Part shown: one piece after another, positions 1 to 11,475 of the stretch | How positions within the stretch are numbered: position 1 is the stretch's first letter | Layout: each line of letters begins with the position of its first letter | From: Setophaga petechia | Taxonomy: Eukaryota; Chordata; Aves; Passeriformes; Parulidae | Direction of reading: 5' to 3' | NCBI GenBank assembly: GCA_024362935.1 | Contig: JANCRA010000065.1 | Location: 248,001-312,000, forward strand | Length of the DNA stretch: 64,000 bases | Position numbers and translations under genes: made by a program | Notes under the pieces: model-generated | The model's input: the letters and a program-made list of their open reading frames with translations, nothing else | Told to the model about the DNA's origin: nothing | Database searches by the model: none

Positions 1-420
1 TACTGACCCAGGGTCTCTCCTCAGCAGCTCTGGCCTGCTCACAGAAGCTGTGCCTGGAGCTCTGACCCAGTGTGGACAACCTTGCCCCACATTGTCCAGC
101 CCCATCCTGTCTGTCCTCACTGCCCTGGGACCTGCTGTGCTTGCAGAGCTGGCTGCACCCAGCCTAGGAGGGGTTTTCCCTTTTTGTACTTTTTGCAGCA
201 ACCTCAAACTCCTGAGTTTCCCCACTGCAAACAGACACACTGCTCAGGTGTGTGCCAGCCCCAGGTGCCACCAAAGGCACTGCAGAGCTGCCCTGGGCCA
301 GCTGTGAGGGTGGATCATCAGCCCAAGCTGCACTGGGCCCCTGCAAGGGCTGTGGCCATGGGCACTGCACTGACCCCCCTGCTGGGTTTGGCTGCCACGG
401 CCACCGTGAGAAATTAAACT
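1..420. other. Unassigned sequence, no gene recognised
   Basis: No convincing exon, repeat unit or mobile-element end is visible. Open frames overlap on both strands without family motifs. An ATTAAA followed by the start of the ACTGGGA repeat marks its right edge. Confidence 0.4.
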
Positions 421-750
421 GTGCCTGGGAACACTGGGGAGGACTGGAACATGCTGGGGAACACTGGGAACGCTGTGGGAGTCACTGGGCGATACTGGGA
501 CAAACTGGGAGTGACACTGGGGGATACGGTGCAAACTGGGGACACTGGGGCCATTGCAGAGGAGACTGGGGACACTGGGGCTACCTGTGGATGACATTGG
601 GGTGAACTGGGAGGTACTGGGAATAAACTCGGGTGTATTGGGGGGAACTGGGCTGTACTGGGAGGGACTGGCGGGGCAGTGGGCTTCTACTGGGTTCTAC
701 TTGGGATGAACTGGGCTGTACTGGGGATGAACTGGTCTGTACTGGGACGT
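421..750. repeat. Degenerate ACTGGGA minisatellite, G-rich on plus
   Basis: The motif ACTGGG recurs about every 10 bases with variable spacers. It is the same motif class as the large arrays at 6380-8035 (opposite strand) and 56930-59090. It makes long meaningless open frames on both strands. Confidence 0.8.
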
Positions 751-779
751 ACAGAGGAGGCTGTTCCCGCCTCCACCGC

Positions 780-1530
780 ATCCCATTTGCCGAGGCTCCC
801 GCCCATCTCCGCCCAAAGCCAATCAGCGCTGGGATCGGGGCCTCGGCGGCGGTGCCTAGGGTGGGCGACGTCATCTTTTTGCCTACAACCCCCGTCATGC
901 CCCGCGGCCCAAATGAGCCCTAACGGAGCCGGGACTACAACGACCGTCATGCCCCGCGCTCCACAGAACCCCCGGGATCCGCCCCCCTTTGTCCCTTAAG
1001 GGTCCCCCAGACCCTCCAGGATACCTCAGAGCCCTTTCGGGAACCCCCCAAAAGCGTCACCGGACCCCCTGACTGCTCCCGACCCCACAGGTGCCCGGTA
1101 CAGCCACTTCTGGGAATTCATCTCCTCTCATCCCCCGCTGCCCCAGAGCCCCTCAAAACACGGTCCCGCGCCTAGAACTCCTGGTTTGCCCCGCGCCCTA
1201 AAGAGCCCGTTTAGAGCTCCCCGCAAGTGCTCCCAAACAGTTTACTTTCTCCGAGGATCTCAGCCCGCGGCATGGACGCAGAAGTGTTCGCCAAGCGCTT
1301 TCCGGAACCCCCAAACGCTGCGTTCGAGCCACTTCCGGGACTACGGCTTCCATCATGCTCCGCGGCGCCCCTCTTTCGCTGTTTCAGCTGGGACTTCATT
1401 TCCCGTCATGCCCTGCGCCCCACCGAGAGCCATTGCAGCTGCGCCTCAAACTCCCGTGATGCTCCACGGCCCCGTGTTAAACCGTATTAGACCCGCGCCT
1501 ACAACTCCCATCACCCCCCGCGCCCCAGAG
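780..1530. promoter_or_regulatory. CpG-rich stretch with six ZNF143/STAF-like sites
   Basis: Six related segments lie at about 880-907, 933-958, 1338-1366, 1391-1419, 1441-1471 and 1497-1525. They follow the pattern CTACAACTCCCGTCATGC followed by a CG-rich tail. This resembles the composite ZNF143 (STAF) site found in many vertebrate CpG-island promoters. A CACTTCCGGGA ETS-type site sits at about 1330. No coding exon next to it could be recognised, so which transcript it would serve is unknown. Confidence 0.5.
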
Positions 1531-2159
1531 AGCCCTGTAAGAGCCCCCCCAAGGGCACGCCCGTATCCCGAAGGGCCCCAAATTCCCCTCCCTGGCCTCC
1601 AAGGGCCGCCCTGGACCCCCAAGTGCTGCCCCGGACCCCGAACTGTCCCTCAGAATCCCTGAGGGCTCCTTTCAAGTGCTCACCCGGCTCCCCCAAGTCT
1701 CCTCCAGACCCTCAAGTTCTCTCTGAATTCCCTCCCCAGACCCAAAACTGCCCCAAATGTGCCCCAGAAAGTTCTCCACGGACCCCGAAGTGGCCCCTTT
1801 TATCCTGTCTGTGAAAATGATAAAAAAGCTGACAAAAGGATTGAAAACAGGACTAATTAGCATAAAGAAGGAGAAATCAATAGCCACACTGGTCAATGAA
1901 TTAATGTAGTGAATTGTGTTACTTAGAACCAATGACCAATAAATTTTTTGCTTGCTAAAAAATATATGGACTTAATAATATAAATACTAAAATTTGGTAA
2001 TACAATTACAGAATAATACTCTTATAAATAAGAAAAATAACTATAATTTTATTAATTCAGTAAATTTTATTTTAATGGGAAATGCATAATTACTATTATG
2101 TTTTAGGATGTCAGTCTGTAAGAGATGGTCCCAAGATCCCTCATCTGCCTCACAGCCGC
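1531..2159. other. C-rich then AT-rich spacer, no gene recognised
   Basis: From 1531 to about 1800 the sequence is C-rich and low in complexity; from 1800 it is AT-rich. No splice-framed exon, repeat array or mobile-element end could be supported before the LTR that starts at 2160. Confidence 0.4.
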
Positions 2160-2774
2160 TGTGAAAAACGCCAATCACTTGCTTTTGAAATTGTTAAAAG
2201 TTTAATAGTAATAAAATGGTTATAAAAATAGTAATACAATTAGAGTCATAATAATTTGGACAATTTAAATCAGGAGAATTTGAGACAATAAAAGCAAAGA
2301 GTTATGGACGTCCAGGTACCTTTTTCTGGGCAGCAGGAGCCCGAAAAAGGACACCCGTTAACAAAGGATTAACCCTTAAAAACAACAGCCTGTTGTATAT
2401 TCATACACTTCATCCATGATGTATAAATTCCATTCAAACACAGGATTCTGTCTGGTCAGTGTCAGCTTCTTCCTTCTAATCCTAGCAGCACCTTCAAGGC
2501 GGGAAGAAGTTCGTTTCTTCTGATAAGAAGGCAATAAATTCCCTCTCTCTGAAAGATTTAGGTGTCCTGTGGCTGCTATCTCGCTGCAAGACCTTTCTGT
2601 TAAACAAAGCATCCTACATAGCATAGTTTCTATTTTAACAATTCTTATAACTTAAAACTATATTTAACACAGTACTTAAGAGAATTAATACAGCATTACT
2701 TCCTAACACCACACATATAATATTCATTTTAATATTTGCGAAAAGCCAATCATAAAATACATACATTTTTCACA
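2160..2774. mobile_element. Solo LTR of an avian endogenous retrovirus
   Basis: The segment begins TGTGAAAAACGCC and ends in the matching inverted terminus ATTTTTCACA, about 615 bases, AT-rich, with AATAAA-type signals. The composition and termini match a solo LTR family that is very common in songbird genomes. No internal retroviral sequence is attached. No clean target-site duplication is visible (CCGC before, ATCC after). Orientation was not decided. Confidence 0.75.
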
Positions 2775-2809
2775 ATCCCCACTCTTATTCTTTGTAAATC
2801 ATTTGGCTT

Positions 2810-4430
2810 GAGGGGAGGTTTGGGGGAGGTGGGGAATTTTGGGGGGTTTTGGGGGGTTTTATTGGCACTTTGGGGGGTGTTTTTCTGGGTGTGATTGGGG
2901 GTTTATTGAAATTTTTTGGGGTTTTTTTTTTTAATTTTGGAGGGGATTACTGGAATTTTGTGGGGATTTGTTGGGATTCTCTTAAATTTTGGGGGCTCTT
3001 ATTGGAATTTCTGGGGGATTTTGGGTGGTTTTATTGTAAATCTGGAGGCATTTAGTGAGATTCTTTGGAGGTCAGGGTTTCTTGAGGAAATTTTGGGGAT
3101 ATTTTTGGGATTTTTGTGAGATTTGGGGGGGGTTAGTGGTTTTTTGAGTGTTGCCAGGATTTCTTTGGGTCTTCTGGGGGGCCAAATTCCAGGGGATTTG
3201 TGAGGCTTCTTGCAGTTTTGGGGACATTTTTGGAGGATTTGTGGGGCTTAACTTGGATTATGGGGGTGTGTTGTTGGGCTTTCAAGAGATTTTGTGGGCT
3301 TTTATTAGGATTTTGTGGGGTTCTAATTTTTTGAGATTTCATTGGGATAATATGGGTTTTATTGGGACTTTCAGGGGTTTTAAGGAGATGTTGGTGCCTC
3401 TCAGCCCTTCCCCACACCCGGGGAAAACCTCAAAGCCCCCTCAGAGCACACGACGCTCCCCAAAATTCCAGAAAATATACCCCAAAGCCCCTAAAAATCA
3501 GAATAAAATGCTACAAAATACCAGAGAATCCCACAAAATCCCAGCGGAACTCACCAAACTTAAAAAAAAAATTCAAACATTTCAATAAATGCCCCAAAAA
3601 ATGAAACCCCACCAAAACCCCAATAAAATCCCCCAAAATCCAAACTCCCGAAATCCATCAAACCCCCCAAAATCGTGTAACCTCCCACAACCCAATAATT
3701 CTCTCTAAAAAACCAATAATTCACCCTAAACTCCCAAAAATTCCCCAAAACCCAAAAAAGCCCCCCCCAAATCCCCTGAAACCCTCCAAAAAATCGCCTC
3801 CAAAATGCCCCAAAATCCAAACACATCCCCACAAAACCGAAAAAAAAAAAAAAACCCCGCCCCTGCAAAGCTCCCCAAAATGTCCCAAAGTTCCCCAAAT
3901 CCCAAACAAAGCCCCCCAAAATCCCCCCAAACCCCCCCAGACTCACTGGAGCCCGTCCTGGATCAGGGGGCACCGGCCGGTGGAACAGGAGCCACTTCAG
4001 GGGGCCCTCGGAGCTTTTTGGGGAGGGGGCCACCATGGGAGACCCCCCCAAAAACCGGGGGGGGGGAACCCCTGCTGTGCCCCCTCCCCCCGAAACCCCC
4101 AGACCCCGGTTCAGGGTGGGCCTGGGACCCCCCGGGACCCCCAAATCTCCTTCAGGACCTCCCTGAGACCCCCCCCAGACCCTTCCCAAGACTCCACCCA
4201 GGACCCCTCTAGGACCCTCCAGACGCCTCCCCAAACCCAACTCAGGCTCCCCCAGCCCCTCCCCAGATCCCTCCTCGAGACCCCTCTTAGGACCCATCCG
4301 CACCCCCCACGTTCCCCCACAATGCCCCAGGACCCCTCCCCAGACCCTCCAGACCCCCCCAAACCCCCGGACCCCTCCCCAAAGCCCCCCCAGACTCCCC
4401 CGGACCCTCCCCCGCCCCCCCCCCCCGATC
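2810..4430. repeat. Left arm of a 3.5 kb palindrome
   Basis: The segment around 3955-4045 recurs in reverse complement at about 5343-5440, and 3390-3418 recurs reversed at about 5806-5835. Both pairs put the centre near 4600-4700. Between these anchors the arms are simple G/T-rich (GGGGTTTT) or C/A-rich tracts with many indels. The only coding-like element is the exon at 3947-4036. Confidence 0.8.
3947..4036 (-). CDS. Candidate first coding exon, left palindrome arm
   Basis: On the minus strand an ATG at 4036 opens 30 codons starting MVAPSPKSSEGPLKW and ending PDPGRAP. They are followed directly by a canonical GTGAGT splice donor at 3946-3941. The exon faces away from the CpG island at 4430-4720, as expected for a gene transcribed leftwards from it. 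The frame stays open into the downstream low-complexity intron, so the donor, not a stop, defines its end. I do not recognise the protein, and later exons were not found. It could be a chance open segment, but the donor and its duplication in the other arm argue for an exon. Confidence 0.35.
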
Positions 4431-4720
4431 CCCTCTCAGGCCCCTCCCGCTCCTGTCCCGAGCCCGGGGGGTCCCGGCGGCGGCGGGGATGGCAGCGCCG
4501 CTTCCGGCTCACCTCTGATTGGCTGGGGCGGCGTGGGGGAGGCGGGCGTTGCTGAGGGTAGCCGCGCCGTGATTGGGTAGTTCAGAGATGTGCGGCGCGG
4601 TGATTGGTTGAATTGGAGCGGGGCGCGCTTCTATTGGCTGGGGGAGCCCGTGCGCGCGGCGGTGGCCGGGAGGTGGTGGGGGGACAGCGGAGCTGAGGTG
4701 GGGCCGGGGAAAACTGGGGG
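4430..4720. promoter_or_regulatory. CpG island with CCAAT and ETS sites, possibly bidirectional
   Basis: The centre of the palindrome is CpG-rich. It contains five ATTGG (inverted CCAAT) motifs between about 4517 and 4640 and a CGCTTCCGG ETS-type site near 4500. This resembles housekeeping bidirectional promoters. Diverging from it are the exon at 3947-4036 (minus) and its damaged copy at 5354-5438 (plus). A TATA box is not evident. Confidence 0.5.
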
Positions 4721-5229
4721 GGTTTGGGGGGGGGTCTGAGGGGAAATTGGGGATTTTGGGGACATCGACGGGAAGCACGGGGGCTTTGGTGGGTTTGGGG
4801 GGAATGAGGGGGTCTGAGGGGGCTTTGCTGGTCTGAGGCGGCTTTAGGGAGATTTGGGGGAAGCTTGAGCGGGTCTGGGGCGTTCTCGGGTGCGTTTAGG
4901 AGGATCAGAGGGGAATTGAGAGGCTCTGAGGGGTTTTTGGGCGATTGCAAGGGTAGCTTTGGGGTTGTAAGGGGATCTGGGGGGTTTTGAGGTGGGTCTG
5001 GAGAAATTTGGGGGAGTCTGAGAGGATTTCATAGGGTTTGGGGGGGATTGAGTGGTCTGAGGGTGATTTGGAGCAGTCTGATGGATTTGGGGGGGGTCTC
5101 AGGTGGGTCTGGGTTGAATTTTGGGGGAATGGGGGGGGGGTCTGAGAGTCCTGGGGAGGTTTTTGGGGTCCAGGGTGGTTCTGGGCCAACCCTGGGGGAG
5201 CTCTGGGGGGTTTGGGGTTCCTGGAGGGG

Positions 5230-6370
5230 TCCCGGGGGAGATTTGGGGGTCCCGGGGGGTCCCAGGCCCACCCTGAAGCGGGGTCTGGGGGTTTCAGGGG
5301 GAGGGGGCACAGCAGGGGTTCCCCCCCCCCCCCCCCGGTTTTTGGGGGGTCTCCCATGGTGCCCCCTCCCCAAAAAGCTCCGAGGGCCCCCTGAAGTGGC
5401 TCCTGTTCCACCGGCCGGTGCCCCCTGATCCAGGACGGCCCCACTGAGTCTGGGGGGGTTCTGGGGGGATTTGTAGGGATTTCGGGGTGGCTTTTTTGGG
5501 CTTTGGGGAATTTTTTGGGGAGTTTGGGGGAAATTATTGCGGTTTTTTAGGAGAATTATTGGGTTTTGGGATGGTTACATGGTTCTGGGGGGTTTTGTTG
5601 ATTTAGAGGGCTTTGGATTTTGGGTGTTGGGGTTGTGGGGTTTTTTTGGGGGGGGGATTTATTCAATTTTTTGGGAGTTTTTTAAAATTTTGGTGAGTTC
5701 CACTCGAATTTTCAGAGATTTTCTGGGGTTTTTGAGGATTTTCTTGTAATTTGGGGGGATTTTGTGGGGTTTTAGTGGAATTTTGGGGGACTTTGGGCCA
5801 TTCCCTGGGTGTTGGGAAGGGCTGAGAGGCACCAAAATCTCTTTAAAGACCCTGAAAGTCCCAATAGAACCCACAAAATCCCAATTAAATCTCTCAAAAT
5901 CCCACTAGAACACCCTAGAATCCCAATAAAAGCCCACAAAATCCTTTGAAATCCTAATAACCCCAAAAATCCTGATTAAACTTCACAAATTCCTCAAAAA
6001 TGTCCCCAAACCCAATAAAAGTCCCACAAAATCTCCACCAAGGTCCAAAGAAATCCTGGCAACACCCAAAAGATCTTCACAAACTCCCCCAAATCCCACT
6101 AAAAATCCCAAAAAACCTCAAATCCCCAATCAATCCCACTAAATGCCACCACAATTCCAATAAAATGCCCCAAAATCTCTTAGAAATCCCAATAAAACCC
6201 CCAGAATTTCTGAGAATCTAAAAAAATCCCAAAAAAAATCCCAGTAAAAACCCAAAATTCAAAAAAGCATCATAAAGTATTTCAATAAACCCCCAAACAT
6301 CCCCAGAAAAACTCCCCCTCAAAATGCCAATAAAATCCCCCAAAATCCAAACCCCCCAAAATCCACAAAA
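5230..6370. repeat. Right arm of the 3.5 kb palindrome
   Basis: This is the reverse-complement partner of 2810-4430 with many small indels. It starts G/T-rich, carries the damaged exon copy at 5354-5438, and switches to C/A-rich at about 5830. The inner spacer (4720-5230) is G-rich and holds nothing recognisable beyond the CpG island. Confidence 0.8.
5354..5438 (+). pseudogene. Damaged copy of the palindrome-arm exon
   Basis: This is the plus-strand counterpart of the exon at 3947-4036. One base is missing shortly after the ATG (GTGCCCCC where the other copy has GTGGCCCCC), which shifts the frame into an early TGA. The splice donor reads CTGAGT instead of GTGAGT. Both changes would block production of the same peptide, so this copy looks dead while the left copy is intact. 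Confidence 0.5.
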
Positions 6371-6379
6371 CCAGCCACT

Positions 6380-8035
6380 CCCAGTCAATCCCAGTATGAT
6401 TCCAGTCGCTCTCTATGAGATCCCAGTGTAACCCAGTATGGACTCAGCTGCTCTCACTGTGATCCCAGTGTGATCCCAGTTGCTCCCAGCATAATTCCAG
6501 ATGTTCCCAGTTCCTCCCATTATGATCCCAGTTGTCCCAAGAACAGTCCCAGTCCCTCCCAGCAGGGTCCCAGTCGTGCCCAGTTGCCTCCAGGGTAGAT
6601 TCAGTTTCCCCCAGCAGCGTCCCAGTTGCTCCCAGCATGATCCCAGCTGTTCCCAGTGTGGTTCCAGTGTCCCCAGTATGGTTAGAGACACTCCCAGTGT
6701 GTTTTAGTTACCTCAGAATGATCCCAGTCTTTCCCAGTTACTTCCAGTTTCCTCTAGCATAATCCCAGTTTCCATCTGTTGCTCAAAGGGTGGCCCCAGT
6801 TGCTCCCAGTATGATCCCAGTTGCCCCAGTTGTAGTCTCAGTCCTCTCAGCACGGTTCCAGTGCCTTCCAGCCGATCCCAGTTGCTCCCAGTGTGTCACA
6901 TTTTCCTCCCAGCATGGGCCCAGTAGCTCCCAGTAAGCCCCAGTCAGGTTCCATTCACACCCAGTATAATCCCAGTATGAGTGTAGCCACTCCCAGTATG
7001 ATCCCAGTCACCTGCAGTCTAATCCCAGTTGCTCCCAGTCACTCCCAGTCTGATGCCAGTGCCCCCAGTGTGATCCCAGTTGCTCCCAGCACGGGCCCAG
7101 CTGTTCCCAGTGTGCTTCCATCACTCCCCTGTGGTTACAGACACTCCCAGTATGGTCCCAGTAGGCCCCAGTTGCCCCTGCTCTAGTCCCAGTCACTCCC
7201 CAAATGATCCCAGTCCCTCCCAGCATGGTCCCACTGACTCCCAGTTGCCCCCAGTGTGGTCCCAGTTCTCCCCAGCATGGTCCCAGGTGTTCCCAGTGTG
7301 GTTCCAGTCCCCCCAGTATGGTTACAGACACTCCCAGTATATCCCAGTTGCCCCTAGCATGTCTGTAGTCATTTCCAGGCACTGCCAGTGGCCCCAGTAA
7401 GGTGTCAGTTCTCCCAGTATGATCCCCCAGTCATGCCCTGTATATCCCAGTTGCCTCCAGCATGTCTCTAGTACTACCCAGTTGCTCCAGTTTGCTTGCA
7501 GCATCATCCCAGTTTCTCTCAGCTGCTCCCAGTAGCCCAAAGTGTGATCCCAGTCGCTCCCTTTCAACCCCAATAGGATCCCAGTAAGCTCCAGTTTCAT
7601 CCCAGTCCCATGCCAGCCCTCCCAGTGTGCTCCCAGTATAATCCCAGTTGCTTCCAATCTCTCCCAGTATTGTCCCAGCTGCCTCCAGCATGGTTCCAGT
7701 TGCTTCCCAGATCAGCCCAGTCATTCCCAGTATGATGCCATTTTCTGCCAGCGTGCTCCCAGTTTCTCCCAGTCAGGCCCAGTATGGGGGATGATGTGCA
7801 GGGTGTGTTCCCAGTCACTCTGAGATACTCCCAGTATTAGTCCAGTCCCTCCCAGTATGTTCCAAATGTGAGCCCAGTGTGCTCCCAGTCGCTGCCAGTA
7901 TGAACCAGTTGTGCTCCACATGGTTCCAGTTGCTCTCTTTCCCCCTCACTTTTGTTCCAGTCCCTCCCAGTATGTCCCAGTGTAGCCCAGTTCCCTCCAG
8001 CATGTTCCCAGTCACTCCCAGTTGCTCCCAGTTGG
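6380..8035. repeat. Large TCCCAGT minisatellite upstream of ZNF-1
   Basis: About 1.65 kb of degenerate units around CCCAGT, C-rich on the plus strand. Its right part (about 7740-7990) is nearly the reverse complement of 57180-57400, which shows that this array and the one next to ZNF-3 descend from the same block in opposite orientation. The open frames across it are repeat shadows. Confidence 0.85.
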
Positions 8036-8638
8036 GTTTTTGGGGGATGTTTGGAGAATGAAGGAGTCCAAGGCTGAGCGGAAAAGGCCCCTCGGGGGGA
8101 CATCGGGGGGTGGCGGTGGCGGCTGCCGGCAGAGGCAGCCTGGAGGAGCAGAGCCCTGTGTCCCCCAGGAGCTCAAAGTGGGGAGCCCAGAGAGGGGGGA
8201 GCGCCGCCATTGGCGGGAGCCTCAAGAGCCTGGAGAGGGGCAGGGGGAACTCCTTGGAGCCGCTGCAGCCCCGAGCAGAGAATGAGGGGAGAAGGGAGCC
8301 CGGGAGCCCAAACAGCCCCGGCATCCCGAAATGGGGAGAGCCAAGAGGGGGGAGCTTTTGGCATTGCTGGCACTGCCAGCAGCCTGGGCAAGGCAGGCAC
8401 CGAGGAGAAGGGGGACCCCCAATCCAAGTGTGATCCCCAGGAGCTGGGACAGTGTGGAACCCCGGAACACCAAAGGGGAGGGACCAGGGTCGGGGAACTC
8501 CTGGGAGGCTTTTCCAGGGCTGAATCTTGGTGTTTGGGAGCTTTTGTTCAGCCCAGACGACTGGTGACTTGTAGAGATGGACTTGGGCAGAGAGACCTTC
8601 AAACTCAACGTGCTCATCCCTTGTTTTCCCCAAAGCAG

Positions 8639-9779
8639 GATTTCCCATTGCCAACCGCTGGGAGGCTGCAAGGAAGAGGAAGATGCCCCAGGACACTGAG
8701 GCAGGTGAGGAGGAAGTCAGTGCCCCTTTACCCTCTGTGCTGCTCCATCTCCCAGCCCAGCACGGCCCCACCTGCAGCACAGCCCTGGGGGGATCTCCTT
8801 GCCCTTGCCTGTGGCACGGCGGCCAATCCCATCCTGTCCTTGTCCTTCCTCGCCCAGAGCAGGAGCTGAGCATGGACAGCAGGGAGGACAAATGCCCGTG
8901 GCAGAACCTGGTGGAAGAGGCCGTTTGGAGCGGCTCCACGGCGCAGGAAGCCACCGGGGAGGAAAAGGCCCGGAGATGCCGCACGAGGAGGGGCTGCAAA
9001 CGCAGCTGGCGGGGATGTGAGGGGGAAAGAGCCAGCCTGGGCCGGGAAGGCGGCCGGAGATGGAGCCAGAGCTCGGAGCTGGTGCTCCATAAGCAGGGTC
9101 ATGATGGGGAGAAGCCCCACACGTGCGGGGAGTGTGGAAAGTCCTTTAGGTACAACTCCGAGCTGATCATGCACCAGAGGAGCCACACTGGGGAACGGCC
9201 CTACGAGTGTGATCAGTGCAGGAAGAGGTTTCAGAGCAGCTCCGATCTCCTCAAGCACCAGCGCACGCACACAGAGGAGAGGCCCTTCCGCTGCCCCGAC
9301 TGCGGGCAGGGCTTCAGGCAGAACGCCCATCTTGTCAGGCACCGACGCATCCACACTGGGGAGAGGCCCCACGAGTGTGAGGAATGTGGGAAGAGCTTCA
9401 GCTGGACCTCCAACCTTATCAGGCACCAGAGGACCCACGCTGGGGAACAGCCCTACGAGTGAGGGGAGTGTGGGAAGAGCTTCAGCCAGAGTTCCCACCT
9501 GATTGTCCACCAAAAGATCCACACAGGGGAGAGGCCCTACGAGTATGATAAATGCAGGAAGAGTTTTCTGACCAGCTCCCATCTCCTCCAGCACTTTTGG
9601 ATTCACAGAGAGGAGAGGCCCTTCCAATGCCCCGACTGCGGGAAGGGATTCAAGCACAACTCCCACCTCATCATCCACCGGCGCGTCCACACTGGGGAGA
9701 GGCCCTACGAGTGTCCCCAGTATGGGAAGAGCTTCTCCAGCAGCTCTCACTTGACCCAACACCAACGGAGGCACCGGTA
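8639..9779 (+). pseudogene. ZNF-1: C2H2 zinc-finger gene, broken copy
   Basis: A 66-base exon (8639-8704, after a CAAAGCAG acceptor) contains the ATG at 8683. A 153-base intron (8705-8857, GTGAGG to CGCCCAG) follows. The last exon (8858-9779) encodes a basic linker and eight C2H2 finger units joined by TGERPYE-type linkers. The family binds DNA in the nucleus. Finger 5 has lost its first cysteine codon to a TGA stop (9460-9462). After it the frame stays open through three more fingers to TAA at 9777-9779. Finger 6 has Tyr for its first Cys and finger 8 Tyr for its second. No KRAB or SCAN domain is visible. ZNF-2 and ZNF-3 are paralogues. If translated at all, it would give a four-finger protein. 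Confidence 0.75.
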
Positions 9780-10238
9780 AGGGAAGCCCTGCGAGTGCCC
9801 TGAGTGCGGGAAGAGCTTCGTGCGCTGCTCCAGCTCCATCCCCCACTGGAGGAGGCACTTTGGGAACAGCCCTGGTGAGACACATTCCCTGTGATCCATG
9901 TTGGCAACACACCTGGCTGCTTCTCCTTTTTGTTTGGCCTTAATTTTTTTCTCTTCTCCATCTGTTTGCACTACAAAAGTTAAGAGGGATGGATCTGTCA
10001 CTTCAAAACCACTCAAATCCCACTGAAAACAAATGAATTTTAACCCTTAAAGGCTCAAACCCCTCTCAGATTGCGTGTTCCCACCTCAAGAAAACTCAAT
10101 CCCAGGCCAAACTCACTCCATTCCTCAGCCACCATAGTGAGATGGGGTTTGAAGGAGATTGGGAGAAGTGGGACCCCAATTTGGAGCAATGGGTTGGGGA
10201 TTGTGTGGGGCTGGGTGCGTGGGATGTGTTTGATAGCA

Positions 10239-10244
10239 AATAAA
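10239..10244 (+). promoter_or_regulatory. Polyadenylation signal AATAAA of ZNF-1
   Basis: AATAAA lies about 460 bases after the ZNF-1 terminal codon, inside a segment shared with ZNF-2 and ZNF-3 at the same relative place. Confidence 0.5.
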
Positions 10245-10649
10245 ACTTTCAGAGTTACTGATTTCTGTCCCATTCATTTTCAGCCAGTTCTGTTTGCAGA
10301 GTGCCACCTTCTCAGCTGATTAAATTCTTGTAAAAGTCCCATTTTTTAAATCATCCAGCCTCTAACAATTCAAAAACCAATATCCAAAGAAAACTACACA
10401 CACCCAATAAATCTTTCAAAAATAATTTTAATTGTTTTAGAGTACTTAAGGATGTTATTAAAGTTTAATTATTTGGTTAAAATGTCTGAGAAATTATAGT
10501 GGTGTTTGGTTTTGTGTTTTGTATATTTGTAATATGAATTGTTTTACTAAGGTGTGTTAGATTGTATGTTAGTTGTTTTAGATATTTTTTATCTCAAGTG
10601 TATAAGTCATCGAGTTAAAACTTTCAAAAGTTTTTTCTTGGTATATAAT

Positions 10650-11316
10650 TGTCCAGGTTTAGGGTAAATTTGGGGAAGAATCCCCCAAGGAGCTCTGGTG
10701 GGGAAAAAAAACCAGATCCAATTGCCCCCTCCCCCTAACTGGTCTGGGAGGAAAAAATACCTCCTTGGAGAAAAGTGGAAAAAAGCCCCCTGTATATTAA
10801 AAATAAAACTAAAACAATATCAGACAATGAGACCCCTTGCCACTCTGAAAGAGATGACAAACTGAGAAAAAAACCCCGTCCCTGGGTTCCAGCTCACTCA
10901 GTCTCTGATCAGTCCCTCCGGTGCTGGAATTGTCGCAGGCCAGGCCCGGCCCGGTGGGCCAGAAATGTGAGCTGCCAGTGCTGCCCTGGGTGTTCAGTCC
11001 AGAGCAGGTTTCAAGCGGTCCAAAGAAAAGGAAAAAACCCACAGTCCAGGGAACTTTTTTGCCTCAGCTAGCTAACACTAACTAAAAAGCAAAAGAAGAG
11101 CTCTGTCCTGCCGTCTGTCTGCAGACAACAACAGTCCAGGAGGAGGAATCTGGGAGAGTGAGAGCAGTGTCTGGAGGGAAAAAAAAAATCAAAAAAACTT
11201 TGCACTTCTCTCCCCCCATCACTCTGCAATAAGTCTTAAAGGTGCAAAACTTATTATTCAGCTTAAACAGAACAAGACGATTTGGGATAAAAGCATCATA
11301 CAGCCAACCCAGGATA
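10650..11316 (-). mobile_element. Solo LTR, minus strand
   Basis: Read on the minus strand it starts TATCCTGGGTTGG (a TGTCC-type start with one change) and ends CCTAAACCTGGACA. It is about 667 bases and matches a common passerine ERVK-type LTR form. It sits exactly where sequence similarity to the inverted block at 43830 stops, so it interrupts the zinc-finger block. No target-site duplication was found. Confidence 0.65.
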
Positions 11317-11475
11317 AGTGCTTACTGTGTGCATGTGGCTATCTTGGCCTTGAGAATAAGGAGAGTGGTCCTGCCAAGAAGGTAGCTGGAATCATTCAAA
11401 GGGAAGAAAGTGTTTTTAGGAGGCTCTTGACCACCAAAGGACAGTTTGAGGAACGGGATTATTTCCCAAACAACT

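Noticed and set aside
2820..3130. Telomere-like TTTTGGGG repeats
   Set aside because: The runs are irregular in length and spacing and the vertebrate telomere unit TTAGGG is not present in tandem.
3560..4303. 247-codon minus-strand frame covering the palindrome-arm exon
   Set aside because: Only the 30 codons up to the splice donor look like an exon; the rest is Gly/Trp/Phe-rich translation of GGGGTTTT tracts.
6380..8035. CRISPR-like or satellite array
   Set aside because: Units are short, degenerate and without unique spacers of constant length, and the context is a vertebrate genome. It is a minisatellite.
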